Shown: one piece after another, positions 34,106 through 46,509 of the stretch | Position numbering within the stretch: position 1 is the first letter of the stretch | Layout: each line of letters begins with the position of its first letter | NCBI GenBank assembly: GCA_011947345.1 | Contig: JAAVTG010000740.1 | Coordinates: 62,001 to 126,000 of the forward strand | Reading direction: 5' to 3' | Length of the DNA stretch: 64,000 nucleotides | Source of the DNA: Phytophthora quininea | Lineage: Eukaryota > Oomycota > Peronosporomycetes > Peronosporales > Peronosporaceae | Notes under the pieces: model-generated | What the model was told of the DNA's origin: nothing | Seen by the model: only the letters and a program-made list of their open reading frames with translations | Database searches by the model: none | Position numbers and translations under genes: made by a program

Positions 34106-37100
34106 CTACATGATGGAGCAGGCGTTGTCGTTTCCACCGCTGTTTTTCTTGGTCTCCGGGCGAGCATTTCCGTTGCTGCTGCGGAAGGAAAAATTGCGTC
34201 GGAAGTAGCCTCGAAGAGCACGATGTTCCCTCCTTAGCAGCTGCACCGCATCCTTGAGAAGCATGTTGTGCTCTGAGGTCGCTTGTTGCTCTATTACGCG
34301 CTCAGTAGCTAGTTGGACGCGGAATGCAGCCTTCGATACTCGCAGAGCTGCAACATAGGCAGAAGACCCCTTGAGTGAGTGACTCTCACGTCGTAACACC
34401 ACAAAGTCGCCAGCAGCATAAGCATCCTCGATACGGCGCATGAACTCCTCGCTCAATGACGCATACTTCTCGAGCAGGCTCACGAATAGACTCTCGTTGG
34501 CTCCACATTGGTCGACGCCAAGAGAGTAATCAACTGGATCACCAGACGGGATCACAATGTCTTCAGGAATCACCGAAGTTGAGTATGTTCGCTCCGTGGT
34601 CACTGGCGGCTTCTCCGTCTTGTCAACCACTATCTCCTTAATAATGGTAGCTGGAATCTTGGGCTCCTCGTCTGGTTGTGATGTCGGGTAGGAGACACCT
34701 TCCGGTCCATTCAGCGGATAGATACCTGCAGCTTTCGCCGCAGCAAACAGATTCGTACCGACAATATTCGAGGCATTCACGAGATTTCCCGGGTGATCCG
34801 TAGGAGGAAGTTCAGCCTTCTGTTCAGGAATTTCGTTACTTTGAGATGCACCGGTGAAGGTTTGCATCGTCGGATCTGTTGGGCCAATTGTACGTCCAAG
34901 CGTTCCGGAGCTCGTCGATTGGCTCTTGCTCTCGCTAATAGTTGTCAACGACATCAGCAGTGCCTCCGAACCTGCAGCTGTCTGAATCCCACCAGGTTGG
35001 CCGATCATCATGGGGTCTTCTAGCTCAAGGTCTGAAATGGCGCGGTCGAGATCTAGCTTTTCCTTATGCCTAGACGCTGCAACCAAGTTAGTCGAGTTGG
35101 CGACATCGTATTCGTCAACTTCCACAGACTCGACTCGTGCAGATCGAGGCGCGTGCTGGCCAAGGAAGCGGACGCGCATCCATTTCCGGATGGCCTTCCG
35201 CAACTCGTTCTTCGAAATCGGTTTAACGATAAACTCGTCCATGCCAGCGTCCAGACACTTCTTGCGATCTCCACTCATAGCGTACGCTGTGACACCGATG
35301 ATCGGGATGCGTGGGAGTTTGTGCTGCTTTTCAAAGATGCGGATGTTCCGCGTTGAGTCGTACCCGTTCATGATGGGCATTTCACAGTCCATGAGTACAA
35401 TGTCGTAGGAATCGTGGTTCTCTTGATACACCATGTAAGCGTCTTGGCCGTTTGTCTCCCACTGGAGGAGATGGTTATCTTCCATGAAGAAGCTCTTGAC
35501 GACCTCCCAATTGAACTCGTTGTCCTCGACCACCAGAATCCGCGCATGTTTCGGCACAAGATCCGACATGGAAGCAGCGTGTTTCATATTACTACCAGCA
35601 ACGCTTTTAACGACGGCAGGGTCGGCAACCAATGATGGGAACTTCTGCGGGTGCATCAGGTCCTCGTCTTCCTCATCAAGGCGGCGAACAACGACAGTAA
35701 AGAAGAACTCGGAGCCCTCGCCTAACTCACTGTCAACATCAATGTCGCCGTCCATGAGCTCCACCAGCTGCTTACAGATTGCAAGACCGAGTCCGGAACC
35801 GGTGGGATTGTTCTTGCGTGTCCGCTCCAGCTTCGTGAACAAAGAAAACAGTCGCGACTTTTCTTCGTCGTCCATACCGATACCAGTATCGATAACCTGG
35901 AACAGAAGCTTTACACAGTGCTTAGGTAGATCAGGCGCCGGCACTGTATTGCATCGAACGGTGATCGCGCCTTCATTGGTAAACTTGATGGCGTTAGAGA
36001 GTAAATTCAACAGCACCTGGCGGAGTCGACTAACGTCTCCAACAACACACTTCGGGACCTTCGGCGAGCAATCTAACGTCAGCTTAATGTGCTTCTCACG
36101 CGCCTTGAACTTGAAAATCTCCACCGAATATTCAAGCAAGTCCTGCATTTGGAATGGGTCCGAGGAGATCTCCATATGCCCCGCTTCAATCTTGGACAGA
36201 TCCAGAATGTCATTGATGAGGTTCAGCAACAGCGACCCAGAAATATACGCAATGTGTACGTAGCGTTCGGATGTCTTATCCAGCTTTTGATCACGCAGCA
36301 GCTCCAGCATACCGAGCACTCCATTCAAAGGAGTTCGCAGTTCGTGACTAAAGGAAGCCAGGAAGTTAACCTTTGCTGCCTCCATGTGCTTCTTTGCAGT
36401 GTAATCTTGGCCCACGCCAATCACACCACGAATATTGCCGTGCATGTCCTTCTTACTCGAGGCATTTACCAACAATAGTAAGGACCTACCAGCAGCGGTG
36501 GTCATTGGCAACTCCATCTCGCCGACGTCGATTCCGATCAACGCTTGATTCAGCAGCTTCCGCACCTCCGAGCGATTCTCTGCGTTGATAAATGCGTCTA
36601 CCAATGATAACCCCAGAACGGTTGACTTGTGATAGCCGGTGATCTCCTCGATCTTCTGGTTCCACTCGTTAACGCATCCAAACGTATCAACACCGAAAAT
36701 GGGGGCATTCGCTGTGTCGATAAGACGGAAGTACTCGTGCTCTTGCGCAATACGGTCAGTAATGTCCTGACCGATACCAACAACGCCTACAATGTTGCCG
36801 TGCATATCGTTGCGCGGTGTAGCGTTAAGAAGAATCTCGATGCGTGTGCCAGGGCGTGTGATCAGTGGGAACTCAAAGTTGGCGGTTTGAATGCCGTTCA
36901 AAGCCTTGCTAAACACATCAGCCACAATAGGTCGATATTCAGGCGAGATAAATGTCTCCACCAAATTCTCGCCGATCACTTCAGCAGTCGAGTACTTTGT
37001 GATCTGGGCTGCCTTCTTGTTCCAAATGTTCACACACAGATTCGCGTCCACGCCAAAGATGGGTGCATTGGCTGTGTCAATGAGGCGCGTGTATTCCTGC

Positions 37101-40100
37101 TCCTGGACAATACGGTCTGTCAAATCCTGACCAATACCAACCACGCCCACGATTTCACCGTGCTGGTCGAACCTCGCTGTTGCGTTCATACGGATGTTTA
37201 CCGTTCGGCCATTCTTTTTCTTCAGCTCGATCTCAAAATTAGACGTTTCGTCCCCTTCCAGGGCCTTCCACAAAATTGTTTCGACGGCATCGCGATAGTC
37301 AGCAGGAATGCCCCAGCTTAGCAAGTCCTTGCCAACTGCTTCATCCTTGAGAACTGCGTTAACTCTGCAGTCTTGCGATTCCAAATATTCACCCGTCCAT
37401 TTGCGTCGCAGCCAAAGATCGGGGCGTTCGCCTTCTCAATCAAGCGTGCATACTCCTGTTCCTGAGCAATGCGATCCGTAATGTCTTGGCCGATGCCAAC
37501 CATACCAATGACGACGCCATGCTCGTTGTACCGCGGAGTGGCGTTGAGCAAAATCTCAACTCGTCGACCAGCCTTTGTGATTAAAGGAAACTCAAAGTTC
37601 GCAGTCTCGACTCCCTTGAGAGCCTCAAAAGCACGCAGCTAACGGCTTTCTGGTAGTCTGATGTAATATACTTCTCCACTAGCTTCTCGCCCAGCACTTC
37701 ATCGGTTGAGTACTGCATAATCTCCGCAGCCTTCTTGTTCCAGATATTGACTCGGCCCTCTCTATCAACTCCGAAAATGGGCGCGTTTGCTGTATCAATC
37801 AGTCGACTGTACTCCTGTTCTTGGGCAATTCGTTCCGTAATATCCTGGCCGATACTGACTACTCCAACAATCTCTCCAAGCTCATTGTACCGCGGCGTAG
37901 CGTTCAACAAGATTTCGACACGTCGGCCAGACTTCGTGATCAGTGGAAAGTTAAAGTTTGCTGTCTGCACGCCATTTAATGCCTGCGACAGCACCAACCC
38001 CACAGCTGAACGATAACCTTCCGATATGAACTCCTGCACCAAATCCTTCCCCATGACCTCATCCGTCGAAAACTGTGTGATCTCAGCAGACTTGTTGTTC
38101 CAGATATTAACGAGTCCAGTCATATCGACACCAAAGATGGGTGCGTTGGCGGTGTCAATCAGGCGACTATACTCTTGCTCCTGAACGATTCGCTCCGTAA
38201 TGTCCTGGCCGATACCAACAACGCCAACGATATCGCCGTGCTGGTTGTAGCGGGGCGTCGCGTTTAGCAAGATATCCACACGTCGACCAGTCTTCGTAAT
38301 AAGCGGAAACTCGAAGTTGGCGGTGCCTTCGCCCTCCATAGCCTTGGACATCACGTCGGAAACACCCTCCCGGTAATCGTGAGGGATAAAACTATCTACC
38401 AAATGCGTTCCACGAGCTTCTAGCACGGTGTACTCTGTGATAGCCACAGCCTTGCGGTTCCAAATATCTACGCGACCATGCATGTCAATGCCAAAAATTG
38501 GTGCGTTAGCTGTGTCAATCAGTCGGATGTACTCCTCTTCTTGCGCGCGTTGATCCGTGAAATCCTGTCCGATGCCAACGACGCCAGTAATTTGTCCGCC
38601 ATGGTCAAATCGGGGCGTGGCGTTGAGCAAGATGTCAAGCTGTCGGCCACCCTTCGTCACAAGAGGAAACTCAAAGTTTGCCGTCTCTGTACCATTCATA
38701 GCCTTCGACAGCACGTCTGCAACAGTCTGGCGCGCATGTTCAGCGATGAAGCCGAGGAGATCTTGGCCGATTGCTTGCCCATACGAGTAGTCCGTGATTG
38801 TTGCAGCCTTCTTATTCCAAATCGTCACGCGGAACCTTTTGTCGACACCAACAATTGGTGCGTTAGCCGTGTCGATCAGTCGGCTGTACTCCTGCTCCTG
38901 CACGATTCGTTCGGTAATATCTTGTCCGATGCCCACAACGCCCACGATAGCGCCCGCGTGGTTGTAACGTGGTGTAGCGTTCAGTAAAATCTCCACTTTC
39001 CGGCCATGTTTGGTGATGAGAGGAAACTCAAAGTTAGCGGTCTCCACGCCGCGTAAAGCCTTCTGGAAAACTGCGGCCACTTCGGATCGATAGTCTTCAT
39101 GGATTAAGCGCGATACGAGGTCGACACCCATGACTTCGCCAGGCCAGTACTCGCTGATCTGGGCGGCCTTCTTGTTGAAGATGACAACGCAGCCTTCGGT
39201 GTCTACGCCGAAGATCGGCGCGTTGGCGGAGTCCACCAATTTGCTGTACTCCATCTCACTGGCATTTCGTGCCGTCACGTCCTGTCCAATGGCCACGATT
39301 CGCGTAACAGTGCCACTGGTTTTGTCGACACTCACTTGCGGGGTCAAGCTCAAGAGCAGTTCCACTCGTGCTCCACTGGCTGTCACTAGCGGCAGTTCAA
39401 ACTCAGACACAGACGTGTTGGTCGATGCCACTCGGGCCAGCAATTCCGCGACTAAAATCCGGAAATCTTCATGCACCAAGTCCACTAGCGAGGTGCCCAT
39501 AACCTGATCAATGCCGTATCCTGTCAGCGCTTCGGCCTTAGGGTTCCACAGCGTAATATATCCGTGATGGTCCAACTCCACGATCGGCGCGTTGGCCTGC
39601 TGAGCTACGCGCGCGTACTGCGTTCCCTGCAACTGCCAGACCGTCACGTCCTGTCCGATGGCCATCACCCCCACTGGCGTGTCGTCGTCCACGTCCACAG
39701 TCAAATTGACCATGAGCTTCACATTGCGGCCGAGTTCCGGCGTCTCCAGCTCCACTTCCACATCCCACACAGTAATATCCACTTCCTCCAGCGCTTGTTC
39801 CAGCGCCCGCGCCACCTCCGCAACCTTGGGAGGTGTCACCAAGTCCACCAGCAACTTGCCCACGACGTCTCTAGGCCGCAGCGCCGAGAGCTGCGCCAGC
39901 TTCTGGTTCCAGAACGTCACGCGGCCGGTGACGTCGAGCGCCAGCGCCGGTGCGTTGGCCTCGTCCAGCAGCCGGAACAGGCGGGGGCTAATACCGGATC
40001 GGCACGCCAGACTCGGAGGAGGCCCGGCCAACACCAGCGCTGGTCGGTCGGTCCCACTTTGAGCTGTCTCCACACTAGTCTTGGCAGGATTCTTAGCCTT

Positions 40101-40157
40101 CTTGGACTTGTTGAGAGGCTTCTTCTTGTCTGTCGGACATGGCATCTCGCTGTCCAT
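34106..40157 (-). CDS. Hybrid histidine kinase: 10 PAS, HisKA, HATPase, receiver, HPt, CaaX
   Basis: It starts MDSEMPCPTDKK at 40157; corrected length is 2,017 aa, without introns. Ten tandem PAS/PAC units fill residues ~80-1230, each with NAPIFGVD and VVGIGQDIT-like motifs. Then come the HisKA domain with phospho-His (SFSHELRTPLNG, near residue 1272), HATPase N, G1 and G2 boxes (NLLSNAIKF, DTGIGM, GSGLGLAI), a receiver (VLMDCEMPIMNG, Lys in VKPIS, ~1530-1660), a long linker, and an HPt domain (ESHSLKGSS). All four phosphorelay residues are on one chain. It ends in CSIM, a CaaX box of the farnesylated type, after a basic stretch. Frame breaks at about 37349 (GG) and 37629 (TTTT) fit single missing bases; PAS units 7 and 8 continue across them. 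Likely a membrane-tethered cytosolic sensor; the ligand is unknown. Confidence 0.88.
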
Positions 40158-41512
40158 TTAGTAGTTCGTGTCGGTCCCCTTATCGCTGGGTAGTGAAGGT
40201 ATCAAATAGAAAGCGTTTTAAGATAAGGCCGCGGGGTGCCTGGGTCCCACCGACGCCGAAAGAGATCGCCAAGTGAACCAGACTCAGCTCGGGGGCCTGA
40301 CTGCGCGGTGCTCGGCGTTTCCAAGTGTGAGAGCGACTTGTATGTATGGAGCTGCTGGCCTCGCCGGTCACTGGGCGATTGTATGTGCGGCGATTTGAGC
40401 TTGGATTTTCTTTATCGTCGTCGATTGGACAGCGCCGAGTGTGGCTGCTCTATGGGCCCCGTCTGCAGCATGGTGCTGTGCATGTAGCAATGACGACCCG
40501 AGCGTCGTCGCGTTGCGGGTGGAACGGGAGCCCGTGGCAGGAAGAGCGCTCTGGACGACGACGATGGCCCCGTGACTGCGAGTTGAGGCTGCTTGCCGCG
40601 CGAGGGCGGCGGTCTCCGCTATTATCCGAGCGCGCTTTCCGATCCGACGTAAAAGCTTTGCAAGGCAATATTTCACGGATAGGCGGCGCGATTTGACCAA
40701 GCCGATGGCTGCGTTCGCGGAACTTCGCACAGGGAAAGAATGCCCGGTCTTCTATCTGCAACTCTTATCTGGCCGGGAGCAAGGCTCACAGTCTTTCGCG
40801 GCGATGGTGCTCGGCGATAGACATTGCTGACCATTTGGCATGGCGTGCCGATATACACACGTTACTGCGTGTTGGTTAAGCAACGTGGCAAGCGAGTTAA
40901 GCGCACAGCGACGTGTTAATGTGCGTGCATGGCATGCAGTGCATGCATGCCAGGTTTTCCACATATATGCACATGCGTGGCGGGCCAGCCGGGGCTCACT
41001 TCATTCAACTGTGGACAGCGGTGAGGTATTATTGCAGCGTCTGATGGCGCATCGCAGCGCTGAGTCAGAGGCTGTCGCTCGGCCTGACGTGTTGCCTTCA
41101 ACGTCGTTGCACAGTTGCCGCGTGAGTCAGCAGCTAGCTATGAGGCGCTCTGCACATCAAAACGGTCGTGGTCTTGGAAACATGTATTACTTCTGCTCTG
41201 CCGCTTTTTCTGCACGAGGCTCGTCCGCGCGGTGCGGCTTTCGGCCGATCCCCCCTCATTGTTCTTTCTCCCTCCTCTGCTGATCACACCACATCCTAGC
41301 TCCTCCATGCCGACTTCAGTTACGGCCACCACCACGCGCGTCCTACCCGTACCAGTTCGCGTCGGCAGCAGGTCGCGCGTCAAAACTCCACCGGCGCACC
41401 CTTCGCAGTGAGATGAGTGGAAAGCACGCAAGACAAGTGAGCAACAACGCAACCATGCCGCCGCGCCCCCACGCCAGCACTCGGGGCCACGTTCACACAA
41501 AACTTGGGCCTT
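40158..41512. other. Long intergenic region upstream of the histidine kinase
   Basis: About 1.35 kb lies between the kinase start (minus) and the Rab18 stop (minus). It should hold the kinase promoter. A stretch at 40917-40980 is rich in TGCATG/GCATGC palindromes. Open frames here (for example 40346-40696 plus) have no family signal and poor codon structure. Confidence 0.45.
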
Positions 41513-42478
<966 letters not shown>

Positions 42479-42769
42479 CTGTGACTGGGAATGCGTCAAA
42501 ACACGACGTGAATGCAGAAATTGGGTCAGAATGGAGCGCTAGAAGAAGCGATTCAAAGGCGACTCCGCCACTGTAGACAGTGTCGAAGAAGTACTGGGCG
42601 TGGGGGCGCATCATACCTGCTTGGGTGAGGCTCCGGGGACGCGCGGGGCGGGGAAGGAGACGGCGTTCTCTTGCTGGCTGCGCTTCTTCTCCCGACCAGG
42701 CCAGTCTTTGTTAGGTCAGAACGTATTCATTTGGCATTTGTATACCATCATCAATCTCGTGTGGTGCAC
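42479..42769. promoter_or_regulatory. Divergent promoter region Rab18 / PSMG3
   Basis: The 291 bp between two divergent starts must contain both promoters. No specific motif was assigned. Confidence 0.4.
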
Positions 42770-43413
42770 ATGAATATGGCTCAGACATACAAGATCACGA
42801 GCATGGAGACCAAGGCGACCACGACAGCCACGACGGCCGCGCTGCACACCAAGAAGACGCGCCAGGTGCGGCCAACCTACGCGCCGTGAGGGTCTGTCTT
42901 GCTCATGCTAGGGTGTTTTTCTGTTCAGGAGATCAATGGCGTGCCGACGGATCTGGCTGTGTCCATCTTCACAGACCGAGTGTTCATCGCGGTGACGCAG
43001 CTGGGCACGTTTGGCACACTGGTGGGCTGGAGACTGAGTGCTTATCAGCTCCTTGATTGCCTCTAATATTTACTACTATTTGCAGGTAGAAGCCGAGCAG
43101 AAGGACTCGATCAGCGGCAAGTTCCAGCCGGAGATCCGCGTGCGTCTTGGGCGGCGCGACGACCCGCTGCTGCTGGTGTATGCGCGGCAGTTCCTGGAGC
43201 ACTTTGGGTACGTCCCCTGCGGCAGGAGAGGATGGCTTGGTGTGATGCTTGTTTTTGACCTGTTTGGCGGTGTCCTCTGGCTGCAGCGTGCCTGCTGGAC
43301 TGCCCATCTTGGCGGCCATCGGACTAAAAGATCGCTCGTCAGGAACGTTCGGGGTCGTGATGCAGCACATCAAGACGCTCTTCGCGCAGGCCCAGAGCGC
43401 TCACGCTTCATAG
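42770..43413 (+). CDS. Proteasome assembly chaperone 3 (PAC3)
   Basis: Four exons: 42770-42865, 42929-43021, 43086-43207 and 43287-43413, giving 145 aa with all phases in agreement and no frame break. The PSMG3 pattern is visible: NGVPTDL near the start, VFIAVTQLGTFGTLV (human has a VTQFGKMGTLV strand), DDPLLLVYARQFLEHFG, and PILAAIGLKDRSSGTF. PAC3 pairs with PAC4 and guides assembly of the alpha ring of the 20S proteasome in the cytosol. A second Met six bases downstream (42776) is an equally good start. The family call rests on remembered motifs but agrees in length and strand order. Confidence 0.8.
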
Positions 43414-43978
43414 AGTTTGGGGTTTGTAGGCCTAGTGTTTGTGCGACGCAACAAATGTTCAAGCATTTTTGATAGGCATTCTGCCTGGAGACACACATTG
43501 AGTGCAAGCTTTAATGACCCTTCTAGGCCAACGTGTGTACTTTTCACCCCGGCGCAGCAAGTTGTCATGTATGTGGTAAACATCAACGACGTGCTTGCAG
43601 CTTACGCCTACATTATATAGCCAATGTTCTGGTGGTGCAGCAATGACAGCAACAACTTCACCTCATGCCTTGCTTGTCAAGTCCAAGGTACTCACCACGC
43701 AGGCAAGTGACAGCACCTTCTCGGAGACAATGGCGTTGAAGTTCTCAAAGGGAATCGTCATGAGCTGCTTGGGCAAAAACCATGTTTGACAGGATGACGG
43801 GACCATCACTCCTTTCTGGGTAGGCGCTTTTAAATCTGCGCGCTGTGATTGGCTGGCTCTCGTTGAAGTTAATGGTCGTGCACTTCAACGGGGAGCCTTG
43901 TCCATCGCGACCAGTCGCTCAGTCTGGAATTTACCAGCTCCGAAGCACCAGCCTCAAGACCAAGAACCGCCACACAAG
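43414..43978. other. Intergenic with a possible arylamine N-acetyltransferase scrap
   Basis: No intact gene. On the minus strand around 43700-43790 a short frame contains TIPFENFNAIVSEKV, which resembles the PFENL motif near the N-terminus of arylamine N-acetyltransferases. No Cys-His-Asp triad or further family sequence was found around it, so at best it is a relic. Confidence 0.3.
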
Positions 43979-44306
43979 ATGAACAAGGCCTCTTCTACCG
44001 TCGACGGCGGTGCGTTGCGCTCAGAGCCTGCAGCTCAGACCACCTCCTAATCTTGTATCGTGTGTGTGAGCAGACTCGCCCAGCAAGACCGAGTGCCTGG
44101 AGCTCTTCCGCGCGCTCAAGAACAAGGACGAGCTGTCGCGCTCGTGCAAGGAGATCATGCAGATGCTGACGGCCAACGACAAGGGCGTGATGGAGAACGA
44201 CCCGCTCAACACGCACGGCGGCAACCGTGCACGCGGCGGCATCAGCCACGCAGCCCTGCAGCGCCGCTTCACGGGCAAGATGTCGGGCGTCAGTCTGTCG
44301 CACTAA
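43979..44306 (+). CDS. Small conserved-looking protein, 87 aa
   Basis: Two exons, 43979-44009 and 44074-44306, join in phase 1 (intron 64 bp with a CTAAT branch-like site) to give 87 aa from MNKASSTVDGD to SGVSLSH. Codon use is strongly GC-rich at third positions, as in well-expressed genes of the window. It is charged and helical, with a Gly/Arg-rich patch (THGGNRARGGISHAALQRRF) and no signal peptide or membrane segment. I do not recognise the family. No frame break. Confidence 0.6.
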
Positions 44307-44575
44307 ATGCCCCCGTCTCTTCGGTCCAAGAGGCCCCCAACAGCCCCCGAAGCTCCCCACCCTCACGTCGTCGTCGCGTTCACTCCGCACTCGACTAAAA
44401 CCATTGCAAACTAGGAGAAAAAAGCATATAACTACTAGGTTCGAGTGTAGTCCAAACCGAGGGGAAGGCGGAAGGGGCAAGTGCTTTCGTAGGAGTTTGT
44501 CCCGTAAATGAAAAGTAATATACGGGACTTGTGTATCCATTTTAAAGTACCCCATTTTTCACAGCCACTCGTCCA

Positions 44576-46188
44576 ATGGAGCTGTTGCTGTTCAAGGTGC
44601 GCGCGCTGCCTGCTCCTGGCCGCGTGCTAGCGGCCACCTACCGCTCCAAGCGCAACGTCGCCAAGCGTGAAGCTGCTCGCTCTACTGCAGGTGTCGACAA
44701 CAAACCCAAGAAGAAGAAGCAAGACAAGGACCGAGCCAAAACCCCAAGAGACCGTCGCCAACCTGTGGAGGAGCCGCCGCGCCGCCCCACACTCGAAGAT
44801 ATCGACCGAGAATGGGAGTCCATGCGACAGCGCACTCTCGTTGTGCCGCCCCTATTCTACCGCTGAGAACCCGCAAGGAGATCGAGAACAAACGACGTAT
44901 GCGTCGTCTAGGACTGCTGTCCGACGACGACGATGAGTACGACGGTACAGGCGCCTTCCACCCGCGCAACAAGGGCTTCGTGGGCAAGCGCCATTCTAGA
45001 CAGCGCGAGGCGCCTTCCCACCCGCCCAGTTTCTACGACGGACGCGTGTCCAGGGCGGAACGGGAGATGGAGAAGTCTAGAGGATCAGGACGCATCCCGG
45101 CCCGAAGACCGGTGTCTATGAAGGACAAGCAGTTCACTAACCTCACCCCAGCGCCCGACAATGTCGTGGAGCGTGAGTTCCTGATGCCAGACGAGCCCAA
45201 GAAGCCAAAAGCTCTGGATCTGGCCGTCATTGGACGACCTAATGCTGGCAAGTCTAGCATTGTTAACAGCTTGCTGAATGTGACGATCTCGGCCGTGTCA
45301 CCCAAGTATAACACGACGAGAGAGCGTGTGCTGGGCATTTGGACGGAGGGGGACGCGCAGCTCTCGTTCTACGACACGCCCGGCCTGATCAAGCCCAAGG
45401 AAAGCCACGAGTATGTGCAAACATTGGTGACGACGGCGTCCGAGACGTTGGAAGGAGTGGATCTGTCGATGCTTGTGGTGGATTCGGTCAAGCGGCTGGA
45501 TGAGGCGGCACTGATGGCGTTAGAGAAGGTGTTGACAACCTCAGCGCAGGTGTCATCACCAACCATGCTGGTGATGAACAAGTATGATCTCGTGGGCCAA
45601 CGTGAGCGATTCAATCTCGACATGAAGGTCAAGGAGTTGTCGCAGATGGTGGAAGAGATTTACAGCAAACACTACGACGCGGAAGGAGCGTCAGTGGCGA
45701 TTGATCCACTGGCGTATATCGGTGAGAACAGTCTCAAGGTGTCTGCGCGGAAGGGCTTTGGCATGGACAAGTTGCGGAAAACGCTGCTGTCGCTGGCGGT
45801 GGATCGCCCGTGGAGTTATCACTCGTCCATGCACTCTGATTTGTCGGATTTGGACCTGGTCACAGAGATCATTCGTGAGCAGCTCTACCGCCGGTTCAAT
45901 GAGGAGCTGCCGTACACGTTCGAGCAAGAAAATGTTGGCTGGACCAAGTTCAAGGACAAAAGCATTCGTATCGACCAGGACATCTTTGTACGTCGCACGT
46001 GTGTATTCGGTATATTATGGCCTAACACTTTGTCCTTGTCACTGCAGGTCCCTGCCGCTCGTATCCGCAAGATGGTGATCGGTCACGACGGCAATACGAT
46101 CCGTTCCGTCGGCATGGCTGCCAACCGCGAGATCCAGGAGCTCCTTCAGACCCGCGTGCATCTATACCTGAACGTGCGCGTCCGCTAG
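44576..46188 (+). CDS. Era-type GTPase with KH domain
   Basis: The start MELLLFKVRALP opens a basic, Arg/Ala-rich N-terminus that suits a mitochondrial targeting peptide. The G domain has GRPNAGKSS (G1), NTTRERV (G2), DTPG (G3) and NKYD (G4), then a C-terminal KH domain (IRKMVIGHDGNTIRSVG). Era proteins bind the 3' end of small-subunit rRNA and help assemble the ribosomal subunit; mitochondrial assembly is inferred from the N-terminus. One intron (45988-46047, 60 bp) is in frame and lacks stops. The ORF breaks in the C run at 44849-44852, consistent with one missing base; the charged linker to the G domain reads on in the next frame. Length after correction is about 518 aa. Confidence 0.87.
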
Positions 46189-46509
46189 ACAAACTCGCTC
46201 CATAGACACCCTACCTGAACTGCATCAGGTAATCCAGTACATGTAGCTCTCTATCTTTTGCTCCGGTGTTGAAGTGATATGTGCTCTTGCCCTGTCCAGA
46301 ATGTACGTGGCTTGATCAGTCGTAGATCACTCGCACTGGTACATATGATTTCAGGTGGCATCAACTTCATTTGGCATTTGATTATTCCCTTCGGCCTGGC
46401 TCTAGTGTCGTGGCATCGAACCGATTTCGCAAGGCACGAGGTCCGCATTTGCAAATTCACCGTCAAGAAGCGACATAGTCGACGTAGACACGAGAACCTT
46501 GGAGCTGAG

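Noticed and set aside
40346..40696. Plus-strand ORF of 116 codons upstream of the kinase
   Set aside because: No family signal, unusual Arg/Trp/Gly composition and no supporting splice structure.
40840..41283. Plus-strand ORF of 147 codons
   Set aside because: Low-complexity, Cys/His/Ser-rich translation with no domain; looks like chance in GC-rich intergenic DNA.
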